The position numbers and the translations under genes are program-made. From Flavobacteriales bacterium (GTDB lineage Bacteria; Bacteroidota; Bacteroidia; Flavobacteriales_F; PHOS-HE28): a stretch of DNA of 57,052 nt. Where the stretch lies: NCBI GenBank assembly GCA_017987115.1, contig JAGNUG010000010.1:1-57052 (forward strand), given 5' to 3'. Of this stretch, positions 35,629 to 44,529 are shown piece after piece. The notes beneath the pieces were generated by a model, which searched no databases, was not told the origin of the DNA, and was given only the letters and a program-made list of their open reading frames with translations. Positions within the stretch are counted from its first letter, which is position 1; the number at the start of each line of letters is the position of its first letter.

Positions 35629-37137
35629 CTAAATACTCACCCCCAACCCCTCCACGTACCGACGATCATTTCCCAACCGAGGCACTTTGCTTTGCGCATC
35701 ATTCATCCCTCGCGCCTTCATCCAACTAGCGAATGCCCCTCGCGGTAGTGAGCGGATCTTCAATGGCCTTAACACTTTGCCCGTGATCAGGTCTTTGTAA
35801 TACGGGTTGCGGCGCTGCATCGCTTCATCGATCAACAAAGTTAGATGTGCCATGTCCTCTGGCGGAGCCGCAAATTCAACGTGCCATTCGTGATACGGAA
35901 GACCCTCGTTTGGCGCTAATTGAGGCGCTACAGTGAACTCAGCAACCTCACACGGAACTTGTGCCATGGCATCCTTCAATGCGCCTTCAACTTCTTCTGC
36001 GATCACATGCTCGCCGAACGCGCTGGTGTAGTGTTTTGTTCTTCCGGTTACGATAATACGTGGGGGTGAAAGCGAAACGAATTTGACCGTATCACCGATC
36101 TCATATGCCCACAAGCCTGCATTCGTATAGAGCACAAGTGCATAATTCACACCAAGTTGAACTTCTTCGATGGACAACACACGGGGCCCATTGTCAATGC
36201 CGACCGACACTTGCTCTTTTTCAAGTTCAAGGAACCCGAAGTAGATCCCATTGTCCAAGACCAACAACAATCCTTCTTCATTGCTTTTGTCCTGGTACGC
36301 AATGAACCCTTCGCTGGCCGGAAACAATTCCACACTGGGAACACTGCCTCCTATCAGCGTTTCCATTCTGCTGCGGTAAGGTGAATAATTCACGCCTCCA
36401 TAGACGAACAATGAAAAATTGGGGAACACCTCCAGCACATTGGCCTTTCCGGTCCGCGCCAACAAACGCTCAAAATACATCTGCACCCACGCTGGTATAC
36501 CGCTTATCAAGCGCATATCCTCCGTCATGGTCTCGGTAACAATGGCTTCGACTTTCGATTCCCAATCCGGTATGCAATTGGTTTCAAAACTTGGCATGCG
36601 GTTCTTCAGCAAATAACTCGGGATGTGATTTGCCACGATCCCGCTCAACCTGCCAGTGGGGATCATGTTCGTATGATCCAGTAGCGGACTACCCTGTAAG
36701 AAGATCATCTTCCCGTCCACGAATCCGGCCTTTCCACTATGGTGCATATAGGCCAACAACGCACGCCTTGCGCTGTCTATATGATTCGGCAAACTCTCCT
36801 TGGTGATCGGTATGTATTTCGCTCCGCTGGTTGTTCCACTTGTCTTGCATAGATAGAGCGGCTTGCCAGGCCAAAGCACGTCCTCCTCACCCGCAACGAC
36901 CCTATCGATGTACGGTTTCAATGCCTCGTAATCGCGCAACGGAACTGCCTGCTGAAGCCCAAGGTGATCATCCACTTCATCCAACCGATGATCCTTTCCG
37001 AATGCCGTTGGATCACCTGCAGCAAGTAAGCCACGCAACACTTTTTTCTGTGCAGCAACCGGGTCCATGGCGCGCCGCATCACATCGCGCGTTGCCATGC
37101 CGGCGTATGTTTTAGCTATGAATGACTTGAACGACAT
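35629..37137 (-). CDS. GH3-family acyl-adenylate/amidosynthetase-like protein
   Basis: 502 residues. It belongs to the GH3 auxin-responsive family of the ANL superfamily. Visible signatures are the P-loop-like LCKTSGTTSGAKYIPIT around residues 105-120, VYGGVNYSPYR, and FPASEGFIAYQ. In plants GH3 enzymes conjugate amino acids to acyl acids; bacterial members are uncharacterised to my knowledge, and the acyl substrate here is unknown. It is cytoplasmic and monocistronic, with an intergenic inverted-repeat element upstream. Confidence 0.88.
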   Translation of the reverse strand: MSFKSFIAKTYAGMATRDVMRRAMDPVAAQKKVLRGLLAAGDPTAFGKDHRLDEVDDHLGLQQAVPLRDYEALKPYIDRVVAGEEDVLWPGKPLYLCKTSGTTSGAKYIPITKESLPNHIDSARRALLAYMHHSGKAGFVDGKMIFLQGSPLLDHTNMIPTGRLSGIVANHIPSYLLKNRMPSFETNCIPDWESKVEAIVTETMTEDMRLISGIPAWVQMYFERLLARTGKANVLEVFPNFSLFVYGGVNYSPYRSRMETLIGGSVPSVELFPASEGFIAYQDKSNEEGLLLVLDNGIYFGFLELEKEQVSVGIDNGPRVLSIEEVQLGVNYALVLYTNAGLWAYEIGDTVKFVSLSPPRIIVTGRTKHYTSAFGEHVIAEEVEGALKDAMAQVPCEVAEFTVAPQLAPNEGLPYHEWHVEFAAPPEDMAHLTLLIDEAMQRRNPYYKDLITGKVLRPLKIRSLPRGAFASWMKARGMNDAQSKVPRLGNDRRYVEGLGVSI

Positions 37138-37164
37138 TTTTATTACTCCCTTCGGTCGATCGTT

Positions 37165-37373
37165 AATTCCTGATTGCTAATTCCGTTGATCCTGTCTTCG
37201 ACTTTGTTTTGGCCTTGGGCCTTCCGTTTTGCTCATCCGAACGACCGGGGTCGATTCCTAATTCCTGAGTTCATCACTTTGGTTGGTTTCATTCAGGTCT
37301 GTGGTCTACCTCCCAACAACTAAATTGAAGACAGGTTAAATCGCAGGGAATCAGGAATTAGCAATCAAGAATT
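37165..37373. repeat. 209-bp intergenic element with 20-bp inverted ends
   Basis: AATTCCTGATTGCTAATTCC at 37165-37184 is the inverse complement of 37354-37373 with one mismatch. The interior is non-coding. This could be a miniature inverted-repeat element or a large structured intergenic repeat between the GH3 and M23 genes. Confidence 0.65.
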
Positions 37374-37376
37374 TAA

Positions 37377-38267
37377 TTATTGAAACACCATATACGCCTG
37401 AGGATCCACTGGTTCCCCGTTCAGCCATAATTCGAAATGCAAATGCGGCCCAGTTGTTAGCTCGCCACTGTTCCCCACTATCGCAATAGCCTCACCGGCT
37501 CGGATCTTATCTCCTGTCTTTTTTAGCAGTACACTGTTATGCTTGTACACACTGATAAGGTCGTATCTATGTTGGATCTGCAGCACATGACCACCATCTG
37601 TTGTCCAACTGCTCATGATCACCGTGCCGTCCAAACATGCCTTCACTGCCGCATCAGCACTTGCAACTATGTCAATTCCAAAATGTTCCTGTCCAACCTC
37701 GAACGGCGTTGTTACAATGCCACGCAATGGCGGAAAAAAGAATATGCTGCTCAGACTTCTCCTGTCAGAAGTGCCTTTTCCTTCGGACAAACTATATGCC
37801 TCTTCTTTTGCGTGTCTTGCCCGCAAAACACTATCCGCCTTGCTCGGCACAAGGTCGGCCGCATCCGGCACCTTTACCGGAGTGAACAGTGTGGCACTGT
37901 CAGCTGGCAACTCTCCACTGAGAACATTACGCAGATTCTGTAGATAGCGGTCGCGCATTGCAACTTCCGTCTCCAATGAATCCGCTAGAAGTGTGCTGCG
38001 ATATGCGTTGAGTTTGGTCTGCTGATCGCTGTACCCTGGAATGTACTTCTTCAACGGCGTGAAAACGATGACCGCTGTAACGAAAGCTGCGTGAATGGTA
38101 AAGGCCGCAAGTGCCAATAACAGCACATTCATCCGGGTCAATCGAATGCTCAGACGTTCTTCGAAGGTGGCGTCATTGATGAGCATCAACCGGTACTTGT
38201 CGCGCAATTTGGCAGACCAAGCACTGAACTTGCTTTTCTTCTCTGATGGTGGTGTTACAGTTGCCAT
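37377..38267 (-). CDS. M23-family (LytM) metallopeptidase, membrane-anchored
   Basis: 296 residues from ATG at 38267. An N-terminal cytoplasmic basic region is followed by one membrane segment (VLLLALAAFTIHAAFVTAVI) and a coiled region. The C-terminal LytM domain has HFGIDI (His and Asp zinc ligands) and HLHFE (catalytic and third ligand His). Both motifs are intact, so it should be a peptidoglycan hydrolase rather than a degenerate regulator. It is divergent from sprE. Confidence 0.93.
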   Translation of the reverse strand: MATVTPPSEKKSKFSAWSAKLRDKYRLMLINDATFEERLSIRLTRMNVLLLALAAFTIHAAFVTAVIVFTPLKKYIPGYSDQQTKLNAYRSTLLADSLETEVAMRDRYLQNLRNVLSGELPADSATLFTPVKVPDAADLVPSKADSVLRARHAKEEAYSLSEGKGTSDRRSLSSIFFFPPLRGIVTTPFEVGQEHFGIDIVASADAAVKACLDGTVIMSSWTTDGGHVLQIQHRYDLISVYKHNSVLLKKTGDKIRAGEAIAIVGNSGELTTGPHLHFELWLNGEPVDPQAYMVFQ

Positions 38268-38274
38268 ACCCCTA

Positions 38275-38282
38275 CAAAGGTG
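38275..38282 (-). promoter_or_regulatory. putative -7 box of the M23 peptidase gene
   Basis: The minus strand reads CACCTTTG, ending 7 nt before the ATG, the same box and spacing as galE. Confidence 0.5.
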
Positions 38283-38435
38283 GTAATAGATGTGATAAGC
38301 GCCCACACCTGACGACGAACCCATTAATTAGAATTCTGAATTGAACACGCCCATCGAAAGGCCAATACCATTGAATTCACCGATCCACGGCCGGTCACCG
38401 ATCATTTTGGGCCGGTGTATCCCGGACCAATGAAA

Positions 38436-38443
38436 TATCTTCG
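38436..38443 (+). promoter_or_regulatory. -7 box of the SprE/PorW-like gene
   Basis: TATCTTCG is one mismatch from TAnnTTTG. It ends 13 nt before the ATG at 38457 and would exclude the more upstream ATG codons at 38415 and 38430, thereby deciding the start. Confidence 0.5.
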
Positions 38444-38456
38444 CCCTTTCGTAGTT

Positions 38457-41138
38457 ATGGAACCGATACCGGTGACAAGCGCCTCAACATATTACGTGAA
38501 ATGGTTGTTAGGCCTTTTCGTGGTTGCACTCATGGCAGGCTGCTCACCCGAAAAGGATGCTTTCCTCAACCGGGCGTTCCATCGCTTGAACTCGCGCGAT
38601 AACGGGTGGTTCAACGCCAATGAGATCCAGAAAGAAACGGTACGGACCATTGAAGACACCTATGAGGACGACTATGATAAGGTCCTACCGCTATTCGTTT
38701 ATGGTACCGTCGAACAAAAAACTTCGGCAACTCCAGATCTGGAAAAGTGCATTGATAAATGTTCGTTGGTCATCGAACGACACTCCATGGACATTGAAGG
38801 TAAGCAGCGGAACGCCTGGATCGATGATGCCTACTTCGTGATCGCTAAAAGCCAGTTCTATAAAGGCAACTATTACGAAGCCGAGCGCGGATTCGCATAC
38901 ATCGCTCGCCGTTTCAAAGGAGAGAACAAACAACTGGAAGGAAAAGTCTGGCTGGCTCGTACCGCCATTGAACTGGAACAATACGGCAAGGCACAGACCG
39001 CCTTGGACCAGGTTACCGAAGAGAAGAAACTCCCTAAAAAATTCGACCACGGTGAGTTGAGCGCAGTCTACGCCGAACTGAACCTGAAGCGCGGTAAGAT
39101 CGACGACGCGATCATTCACCTGGAACGCGCCGTGGAACAGGCAAAAGCCAAACGAGAACGCATCCGCTGGGCCTTTATTCTTGCTCAACTTTATGATGTT
39201 AAAGGAAAAGAAGAGGAAGCCATTAAGCAATTTGCCTCCGTGGTGAAAATGGGGCCACCTTATGAAATGGCCTTCCACGCGCAGATCTTTCAGGCATTGG
39301 CTTACAAACGCGGGGATAGCAAAATGCTTCGCAAAAAGCTGCGGGGAATGCTGCGCGATGACAAGAATGTCGATCACTTTGACATGATCCACTATGCAAT
39401 TGCGGATCTGGACCTTAAGGACAGGATGGATTCTTCGGCAATAGACCACTTGGAAACCAGTGCGCGCGTAAGCACCACCGACACGAAGCAAAAGGCCAAG
39501 ACCTTCATGAAATTGGCCGACATCTATTTTGACGACCGGGCATACTCCAATGCGCAAAAATATTATGACAGTACCATTACCCTGTTGAATGAGGAACACG
39601 ACCGTTATCGCGAAGTAGAGACGCGCGCACAGGTCTTGGGTGACCTTGTGGAACAATTGGAGATCATCGCATTGGAGGATAGCCTACAAGCCTTGGCACA
39701 ACTGGACGAAGGTGCATTGGAAAAGAAACTTAGAGGAATAATACGTGACCGCGAGGATCGAGAAGCAGAGGCTGCCAGAGCAGAAGAAGAAGCGCGTACG
39801 CTACTGGATAACAACCCGGACGCTGGTAAACCAACAGCAACTCCGAGTGGAGGAGGAACAGGCAATTGGTATTTCTATTCGCCCCAGCAGATAGGCCGGG
39901 GGCTCACCCAATTCAGAAAACGTTGGGGTAATAGAAAGCTCGAAGATGATTGGCGCCGGAAAGACAAGTCCGGTAGTGCGTTAGCAGATCAAGTGGTTGA
40001 AGATGACCTCCTTGCAGAAGAGGGAACGGATGATGAAGGAGAGAAAGCCGAGGAAGCCTGGAAAGACCCTTCTTTCTACATGAAGGATCTCCCCAAAGAC
40101 CCAGAAGCTCTTGAAGCCAGTAATAGCAAGGTATGCGGTGCGTTGTATGCGAGCGGCATGATCTATAAGGAGCAACTGAAGGACCCTGACAACGCCATTG
40201 AAAGTTTCGAAATACTAACGGACAGATTCGAAGACTGCCAGTTCACTCCGGAAAGCTACTACCAGCTTTATAGGATCTACTTGGAAAAAGAACAGACCAC
40301 CAATTACTTCTCCCCGGATGGTTCCGGATCCCAGCTCTATGCGAATATTATTCTGGAGCGTTGGCCGGATTCTGAATTCGCGCGACTGATCCGTGACCCG
40401 AACATACTTGCTGCCGATGAAGAACGAAGGATCGAAGAGGAGGCGGTGTATAAAGAAGTTTACGACCGGTACCGGCAATACCTGTTTTCTTCCGTGATCG
40501 TCTCGTGCAATGGTGTTATTGAGAATGAACCCCGCAACCACTTCCTTGCCAAGTACCACATGTTGCGGGCCATGGCCATCGGCGGTATGCGAGATGCCAA
40601 TGGATTCCGCAATGCGCTGACCCAGGTTACCGTATTGTTCCCAGGAACGGATGAAGCCAATGCCGCAACGACCCTTTTGGCTGCAATGGGTGGTGGCGAG
40701 ACTTCTCAATCGGATCCGGACACAAATAAAATTGGACCACCAAGCAATCCTGTTCTGGATACAGAGCTATTCAAGAACGAACCTGGCCCGCACTCATTTG
40801 CCATGATCGTGCCCAATGAAGGAAATGATATGGACATGTTCAAGACGTTATTGAGCAATTTCAATAAGAGCAATATGCCCGCGACGCCATTGGAAGTGAC
40901 AAATACCTTTCTGGATCCGGAACATCAAGTGATACTGGTTAGTGTATTCCCAACTAAAGCCGCAGCCATGGAGTATTACAACCTGTTTATGACCAATACG
41001 TTGGACCTGATGACATTGAACGATCAGGGGTTCCCTGCCTTTGCGATCAGCACCAAGAATTACGCTCAGTTCTACAGAAGTAAGGATATTGACGCCTATA
41101 CGGCATTCTTCATGCAGAACTATATTGAAGGACAATAG
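38457..41138 (+). CDS. sprE: TPR lipoprotein of the gliding/T9SS type (SprE/PorW-like)
   Basis: About 893 residues from ATG at 38457; ATG at 38415 and 38430 and GTG at 38496 are alternatives, the last giving a compact MKWLLGLFVVALMAGC signal. The lipobox LMAGC is followed by CSPEKDAFLNRAFHRLNSR, the characteristic beginning of SprE/PorW proteins. Then come many TPR helices (YYEAERGFAYIARRF, DDAIIHLERAVEQAK), an acidic coiled stretch around residue 430, and more TPRs. SprE is an outer-membrane-associated lipoprotein needed for T9SS secretion and gliding. It is adjacent to bactofilin and the ATP synthase cluster. Confidence 0.85.
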   Translation: MEPIPVTSASTYYVKWLLGLFVVALMAGCSPEKDAFLNRAFHRLNSRDNGWFNANEIQKETVRTIEDTYEDDYDKVLPLFVYGTVEQKTSATPDLEKCIDKCSLVIERHSMDIEGKQRNAWIDDAYFVIAKSQFYKGNYYEAERGFAYIARRFKGENKQLEGKVWLARTAIELEQYGKAQTALDQVTEEKKLPKKFDHGELSAVYAELNLKRGKIDDAIIHLERAVEQAKAKRERIRWAFILAQLYDVKGKEEEAIKQFASVVKMGPPYEMAFHAQIFQALAYKRGDSKMLRKKLRGMLRDDKNVDHFDMIHYAIADLDLKDRMDSSAIDHLETSARVSTTDTKQKAKTFMKLADIYFDDRAYSNAQKYYDSTITLLNEEHDRYREVETRAQVLGDLVEQLEIIALEDSLQALAQLDEGALEKKLRGIIRDREDREAEAARAEEEARTLLDNNPDAGKPTATPSGGGTGNWYFYSPQQIGRGLTQFRKRWGNRKLEDDWRRKDKSGSALADQVVEDDLLAEEGTDDEGEKAEEAWKDPSFYMKDLPKDPEALEASNSKVCGALYASGMIYKEQLKDPDNAIESFEILTDRFEDCQFTPESYYQLYRIYLEKEQTTNYFSPDGSGSQLYANIILERWPDSEFARLIRDPNILAADEERRIEEEAVYKEVYDRYRQYLFSSVIVSCNGVIENEPRNHFLAKYHMLRAMAIGGMRDANGFRNALTQVTVLFPGTDEANAATTLLAAMGGGETSQSDPDTNKIGPPSNPVLDTELFKNEPGPHSFAMIVPNEGNDMDMFKTLLSNFNKSNMPATPLEVTNTFLDPEHQVILVSVFPTKAAAMEYYNLFMTNTLDLMTLNDQGFPAFAISTKNYAQFYRSKDIDAYTAFFMQNYIEGQ

Positions 41139-41157
41139 GAAAAACAACCCCGATACT

Positions 41158-41165
41158 TACCTTTG
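41158..41165 (+). promoter_or_regulatory. -7 box upstream of bactofilin
   Basis: TACCTTTG, an exact TAnnTTTG match, 37 nt before the bactofilin ATG. It would give a leader of about 30 nt and could drive bactofilin and the following atp-associated genes. Confidence 0.65.
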
Positions 41166-41202
41166 TGGTTCTATCTGACTGACCCTAACCCCTATAGGAA
41201 CC

Positions 41203-41667
41203 ATGTTCCGAAGTGAAAAACCCGCCCCAACAACCATGAACAAGCCATTAGAACCCGTGAGCCCAGGCAAGATCAATTCCATTATGGAGGGCACTGTGAT
41301 CGAGGGCGAGATCAGGTCAGATAGTAATATCCGCATTGATGGGCGAGTGAAAGGTTCCGTGAATGCAAAGGGCCGCGTGATCGTTGGCCAAAGCGGGGTT
41401 ATTGAGGGCGAAGTGGTCTGCCAAAGCAGTGATATCGAAGGAACCGTGATCGGAAAGGTGAACTGTCAGGATGTGCTTAGCTTGAAGGCCACTGCCAAAT
41501 TGCAGGGTGATATCAACACGAAGAAATTGGCGATCGAACCCGGTGCAACCTTCACTGGTAATTGCAGCATGGCCGGTGGTGTGGTAAAAGAAATGGACCC
41601 GGTCCGCTTGCGTACCGAAAGGGAAACCGCCTCACGCACTGAAAACACGGTTCAGGCTACGCGCTAA
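41203..41667 (+). CDS. bactofilin (polymer-forming cytoskeletal protein)
   Basis: 154 residues. A short disordered N-terminus precedes the bactofilin beta-helix (about residues 22-125) with its short repeating strands, for example VIEGEIRSDSNIRIDGRVKG and GRVIVGQSGVIEGEV. The C-terminal tail is charged and disordered. Bactofilins self-assemble into nucleotide-independent filaments that shape cells or recruit wall enzymes; the nearby M23 peptidase fits that theme. It lies between sprE and the ATP synthase genes. Confidence 0.92.
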   Translation: MFRSEKPAPTTMNKPLEPVSPGKINSIMEGTVIEGEIRSDSNIRIDGRVKGSVNAKGRVIVGQSGVIEGEVVCQSSDIEGTVIGKVNCQDVLSLKATAKLQGDINTKKLAIEPGATFTGNCSMAGGVVKEMDPVRLRTERETASRTENTVQATR

Positions 41668-41680
41668 ATACAATTGACCA

Positions 41681-42085
41681 ATGGCTCCGACTAAGGAGGC
41701 CCATAAGTGGTCATTCGCAATTCCTTTATTGCTATTCTCATTGGCCTGTGGTGGAGTAACGTGGGTCGCCTTGTATTTTGCTCATGAACCATTCGCACCC
41801 ATACAGATCGCGGTGCTTTGCTACTTCGCAACGCTCTCCTTCATCTTACTCGCTTGGCAAGAACAAGCTTTGGTCTCCGACCCTAAAGGATTCGTGCGCA
41901 GATTCATGCTGGGCATGGTCCTTAAGATGTTCATCTCATTGGGGATCTTATTCTATCTCATAAGTATTTTGGATGACGAGACAGAAAAGCCTTTTGCCGC
42001 GACGTTCATCCTGCTCTATATGGCATTCCTTGGATTCACGACAGTTCGACTTGTAACTCGCTTGCGTGCAACATCCGCAACATGA
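41681..42085 (+). CDS. four-TM protein of the ATP synthase cluster
   Basis: 134 residues with about four transmembrane segments separated by short charged loops (WQEQALVSDPKGFVRR, DDETEKP). The position, directly upstream of and overlapping atpZ by 4 nt (ATGA), and the size suggest an AtpI-like assembly or Mg2+-handling accessory. The sequence itself has no recognised motif. Confidence 0.65.
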   Translation: MAPTKEAHKWSFAIPLLLFSLACGGVTWVALYFAHEPFAPIQIAVLCYFATLSFILLAWQEQALVSDPKGFVRRFMLGMVLKMFISLGILFYLISILDDETEKPFAATFILLYMAFLGFTTVRLVTRLRATSAT

Positions 42086-42324
42086 AGGTCGATGACCGGA
42101 TCAACAAAGAAGAGTTGGACGAAGTAGCCGGTCCCGCTAAAAGCTATGCTCGTTTTGGTGCACTTGGCGTGCAAATGGTCGCATTCCTTGCCCTTGGCAT
42201 TCTGGGTGGTCGTTGGGTCGATGGTAAAGTGGCCTTGAAGATCCCAGTGTTCACATTGCTCGGCGTGCTTTTCGGACTGATCGGCGCCATGTGGTTCCTT
42301 TTCAAGGAAGCACGTAGACCATAG
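42082..42324 (+). CDS. atpZ: AtpZ/AtpI-family ATP synthase accessory protein
   Basis: 80 residues: a charged N-terminus, then two transmembrane helices (ARFGALGVQMVAFLALGILG and FTLLGVLFGLIGAMWFLF) separated by a basic turn with WVDGKV. This is the AtpZ pattern, thought to assist c-ring assembly. It overlaps the previous gene by 4 nt. Confidence 0.85.
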   Translation: MKVDDRINKEELDEVAGPAKSYARFGALGVQMVAFLALGILGGRWVDGKVALKIPVFTLLGVLFGLIGAMWFLFKEARRP

Positions 42325-42463
42325 GTAAAACCCAGAAATAGTCCACGTTGGTCCAAGGTCCTTTTCGGCCGGGTCCGAGTATTGTTGTGTTGACCAACAG
42401 GGGAGAAGATCGTTCAACTGGAATTTTCCACATTTTCCACTTCCATCATTCAACGCATAGTTC

Positions 42464-42471
42464 TACCTTCG
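42464..42471 (+). promoter_or_regulatory. -7 box upstream of atpB
   Basis: TACCTTCG, one mismatch from TAnnTTTG, 27 nt before the atpB ATG. It lies in the 174-bp gap after atpZ, so the structural genes may have their own promoter. Confidence 0.55.
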
Positions 42472-42498
42472 CGCCCGAATTCAAGGGGACGACCACCT

Positions 42499-43659
42499 AT
42501 GAGATCCATTAAAAACCTTCTGAGTACCGCGACATTACTGGCCGCGTTGCTTTTATGGGTACCCGGTTCCGCGCAACACGACGGTCACGACCATGTTGCC
42601 CAGGACAAGGAAGAGGCGATCAAGGAGGCGGTTGACGATGCCTTGGGAGAAAATATCGAGGAGGTAGGACACTCCAAAAAATTCAATGCCGGAGAGCTCA
42701 TCATGGAGCACATCGGAGACAGCCACGATTGGCACCTCTGGGGACATACACACCTGCCACTTCCTGTGATCTTGAAAGTTCCCGGCGGATTCGAATTCTT
42801 CAGCAGTAGCCGATTCATGGATGAACACCATCATCCTACGACATACACTGGTGATTACGGAACGTATGCGCTGAATGGTAAGAAGATCCTTGCAGTGGAC
42901 GCATCCGGAAAACCGGATGACACACTATCCGCAAGCATTATGGATTTCAGTATTACCAAGAACGTTGCTACACTGCTCTTCTGTGTCGCGTTGATGCTGA
43001 TCGTCTTTGTGGGCATGGCGCGTGGATATGCAAAGCGCGGTGTTTCCGCACCAAGCGGACTCGCAAGCTTTCTGGAACCTATTGTGCTTTTCGTACGGGA
43101 CGATATTGCCAAAAGCGCGATCGGGGAAAAGCATTACCAACGCTTTCTACCCTATTTGCTTACCCTGTTCTTCTTCATTTGGTTCCTGAACCTCATTGGT
43201 CTTATCCCGATATTCCCCTTTGGCGCTAACGTTACTGGAAACATTGTAACACCACTAGTTCTAGCGACCATTACCTTATTGATCGTGACCTTCGTTGCGA
43301 ACCGGCACTACTGGCGCCACATCTTTGCGATGCCTGGTATTCCGATCCCTGTATTGGTCATCCTTACGCCGATCGAGATCATGGGCCATTTCATCCGACC
43401 GATCGTTCTCATGGTCCGACTATTCGCCAACATCATGGCCGGCCACATCGTTCTATTAGTGTTCTTCTGTTTGATCTTCATCTTTGGAGAGAATAATTTG
43501 ATGGGAGGCCTGCTGACCAGTCCGTTCGCGGTGGCCTTTACCATCTTCATCAACTGTCTTGAACTGCTTGTAGGTGCACTACAGGCATACGTATTCACTT
43601 TGCTTACCAGCATCTATATCGGCACTGCCGTTGCCGGTGGGCATGACGACCATCACTAA
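42499..43659 (+). CDS. atpB: F0 ATP synthase subunit a
   Basis: 386 residues, longer than the E. coli protein (about 270) because of an N-terminal extension. MRSIKNLLSTATLLAALLLWVPGSA looks like a cleavable signal peptide. It is followed by an exported segment rich in His, Asp and Glu (QHDGHDHVAQDKEEAIKEA) of about 100 residues. The core begins near DFSITKNVATLLF and contains the essential Arg in VRLFANIMAGH. The extended subunit a is common in Bacteroidota. It forms the proton half-channels against the c-ring. Confidence 0.95.
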   Translation: MRSIKNLLSTATLLAALLLWVPGSAQHDGHDHVAQDKEEAIKEAVDDALGENIEEVGHSKKFNAGELIMEHIGDSHDWHLWGHTHLPLPVILKVPGGFEFFSSSRFMDEHHHPTTYTGDYGTYALNGKKILAVDASGKPDDTLSASIMDFSITKNVATLLFCVALMLIVFVGMARGYAKRGVSAPSGLASFLEPIVLFVRDDIAKSAIGEKHYQRFLPYLLTLFFFIWFLNLIGLIPIFPFGANVTGNIVTPLVLATITLLIVTFVANRHYWRHIFAMPGIPIPVLVILTPIEIMGHFIRPIVLMVRLFANIMAGHIVLLVFFCLIFIFGENNLMGGLLTSPFAVAFTIFINCLELLVGALQAYVFTLLTSIYIGTAVAGGHDDHH

Positions 43660-43693
43660 CGATCAACTTCGAACAAACAACCATTCAATTCTA

Positions 43694-43954
43694 ATGACCA
43701 CTTTGAACATTCTTCTCCAAGCCGCTCCAGAAGCTAGCATGGCCGTTGCAAAAGCAGGTGCCGTAATCGGTGCCGGATTGGCCGCGATGGGCGCAGGTAT
43801 CGGTATCGGCCGTATCGGCGGTAGCGCATTGGAGAGCATCGCTCGTCAGCCAGAAGCTAAGGGTGACATCGTAAGCAACATGATCCTTGCTGCCGCTCTT
43901 GTTGAGGGTGTAGCACTCGGAGCTGTCGCTTTGGGTTTCATCGTAGGACTTTAA
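43694..43954 (+). CDS. atpE: F0 ATP synthase subunit c
   Basis: 86 residues from ATG at 43694: two hairpin helices with the Gly-rich first helix (GAVIGAGLAAMGAGIGIG), the polar loop RQPEAKGD, and the proton-carrying Glu in LVEGVALGAVALG. The neighbour of the Glu is Gly rather than Ser/Thr, which suggests proton rather than sodium specificity. Confidence 0.95.
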   Translation: MTTLNILLQAAPEASMAVAKAGAVIGAGLAAMGAGIGIGRIGGSALESIARQPEAKGDIVSNMILAAALVEGVALGAVALGFIVGL

Positions 43955-44028
43955 TACACCGGTCCCATCTTCGTCGGTGCGCTAATAGCGTCCTGATCGT
44001 TGGCTGCGGTCCTTAACTCGTATACCTC

Positions 44029-44529
44029 ATGGAACTCGTAACTCCTGATATCGGCCTCCTCTTCTGGATGTGCCTCTCGTTCGGCATCGTGGTTTTCATC
44101 TTGCGCAAGTACGCATGGAAACCCATCCTGAGCAGCGTCAAAGCGCGTGAAGACTCCATCGCTGATTCGCTGAATGAAGCTAAGCTCATGCGGGCAGAAA
44201 TGGCGAAATTGAGCGCCGGTAACGAAGAACTGATGCGGGCTGCACGTGAAGAACGTGAGGTCCTATTGAGGGAGGCGCGTGATATCCGTGACAAGGAGAT
44301 TGCCAGTGCGAAAGAAAAGGCCAAGGCCGAAGGCGACGCGATGTTGACACGAGCGCGTGAGGATATCCGCAACGAAAAGAATGCGGCCATTACCGAAATG
44401 AAGAACCAAATGGGCCAACTGAGCGTGCAGGTTGCCGAGCTGATCCTGAAGGACAAACTCGGTGACAGCAGCATACAGAAAAGCCTCGTTGACAAAGTGA
44501 TGGCGGAAGCCGATCTGCGCAAGTCATGA
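44029..44529 (+). CDS. atpF: F0 ATP synthase subunit b
   Basis: 166 residues: one N-terminal membrane helix (IGLLFWMCLSFGIVVFIL) followed by a long charged coiled coil. It forms the peripheral stalk linking subunits a and delta. It overlaps atpH by 4 nt (ATGA). Confidence 0.94.
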   Translation: MELVTPDIGLLFWMCLSFGIVVFILRKYAWKPILSSVKAREDSIADSLNEAKLMRAEMAKLSAGNEELMRAAREEREVLLREARDIRDKEIASAKEKAKAEGDAMLTRAREDIRNEKNAAITEMKNQMGQLSVQVAELILKDKLGDSSIQKSLVDKVMAEADLRKS

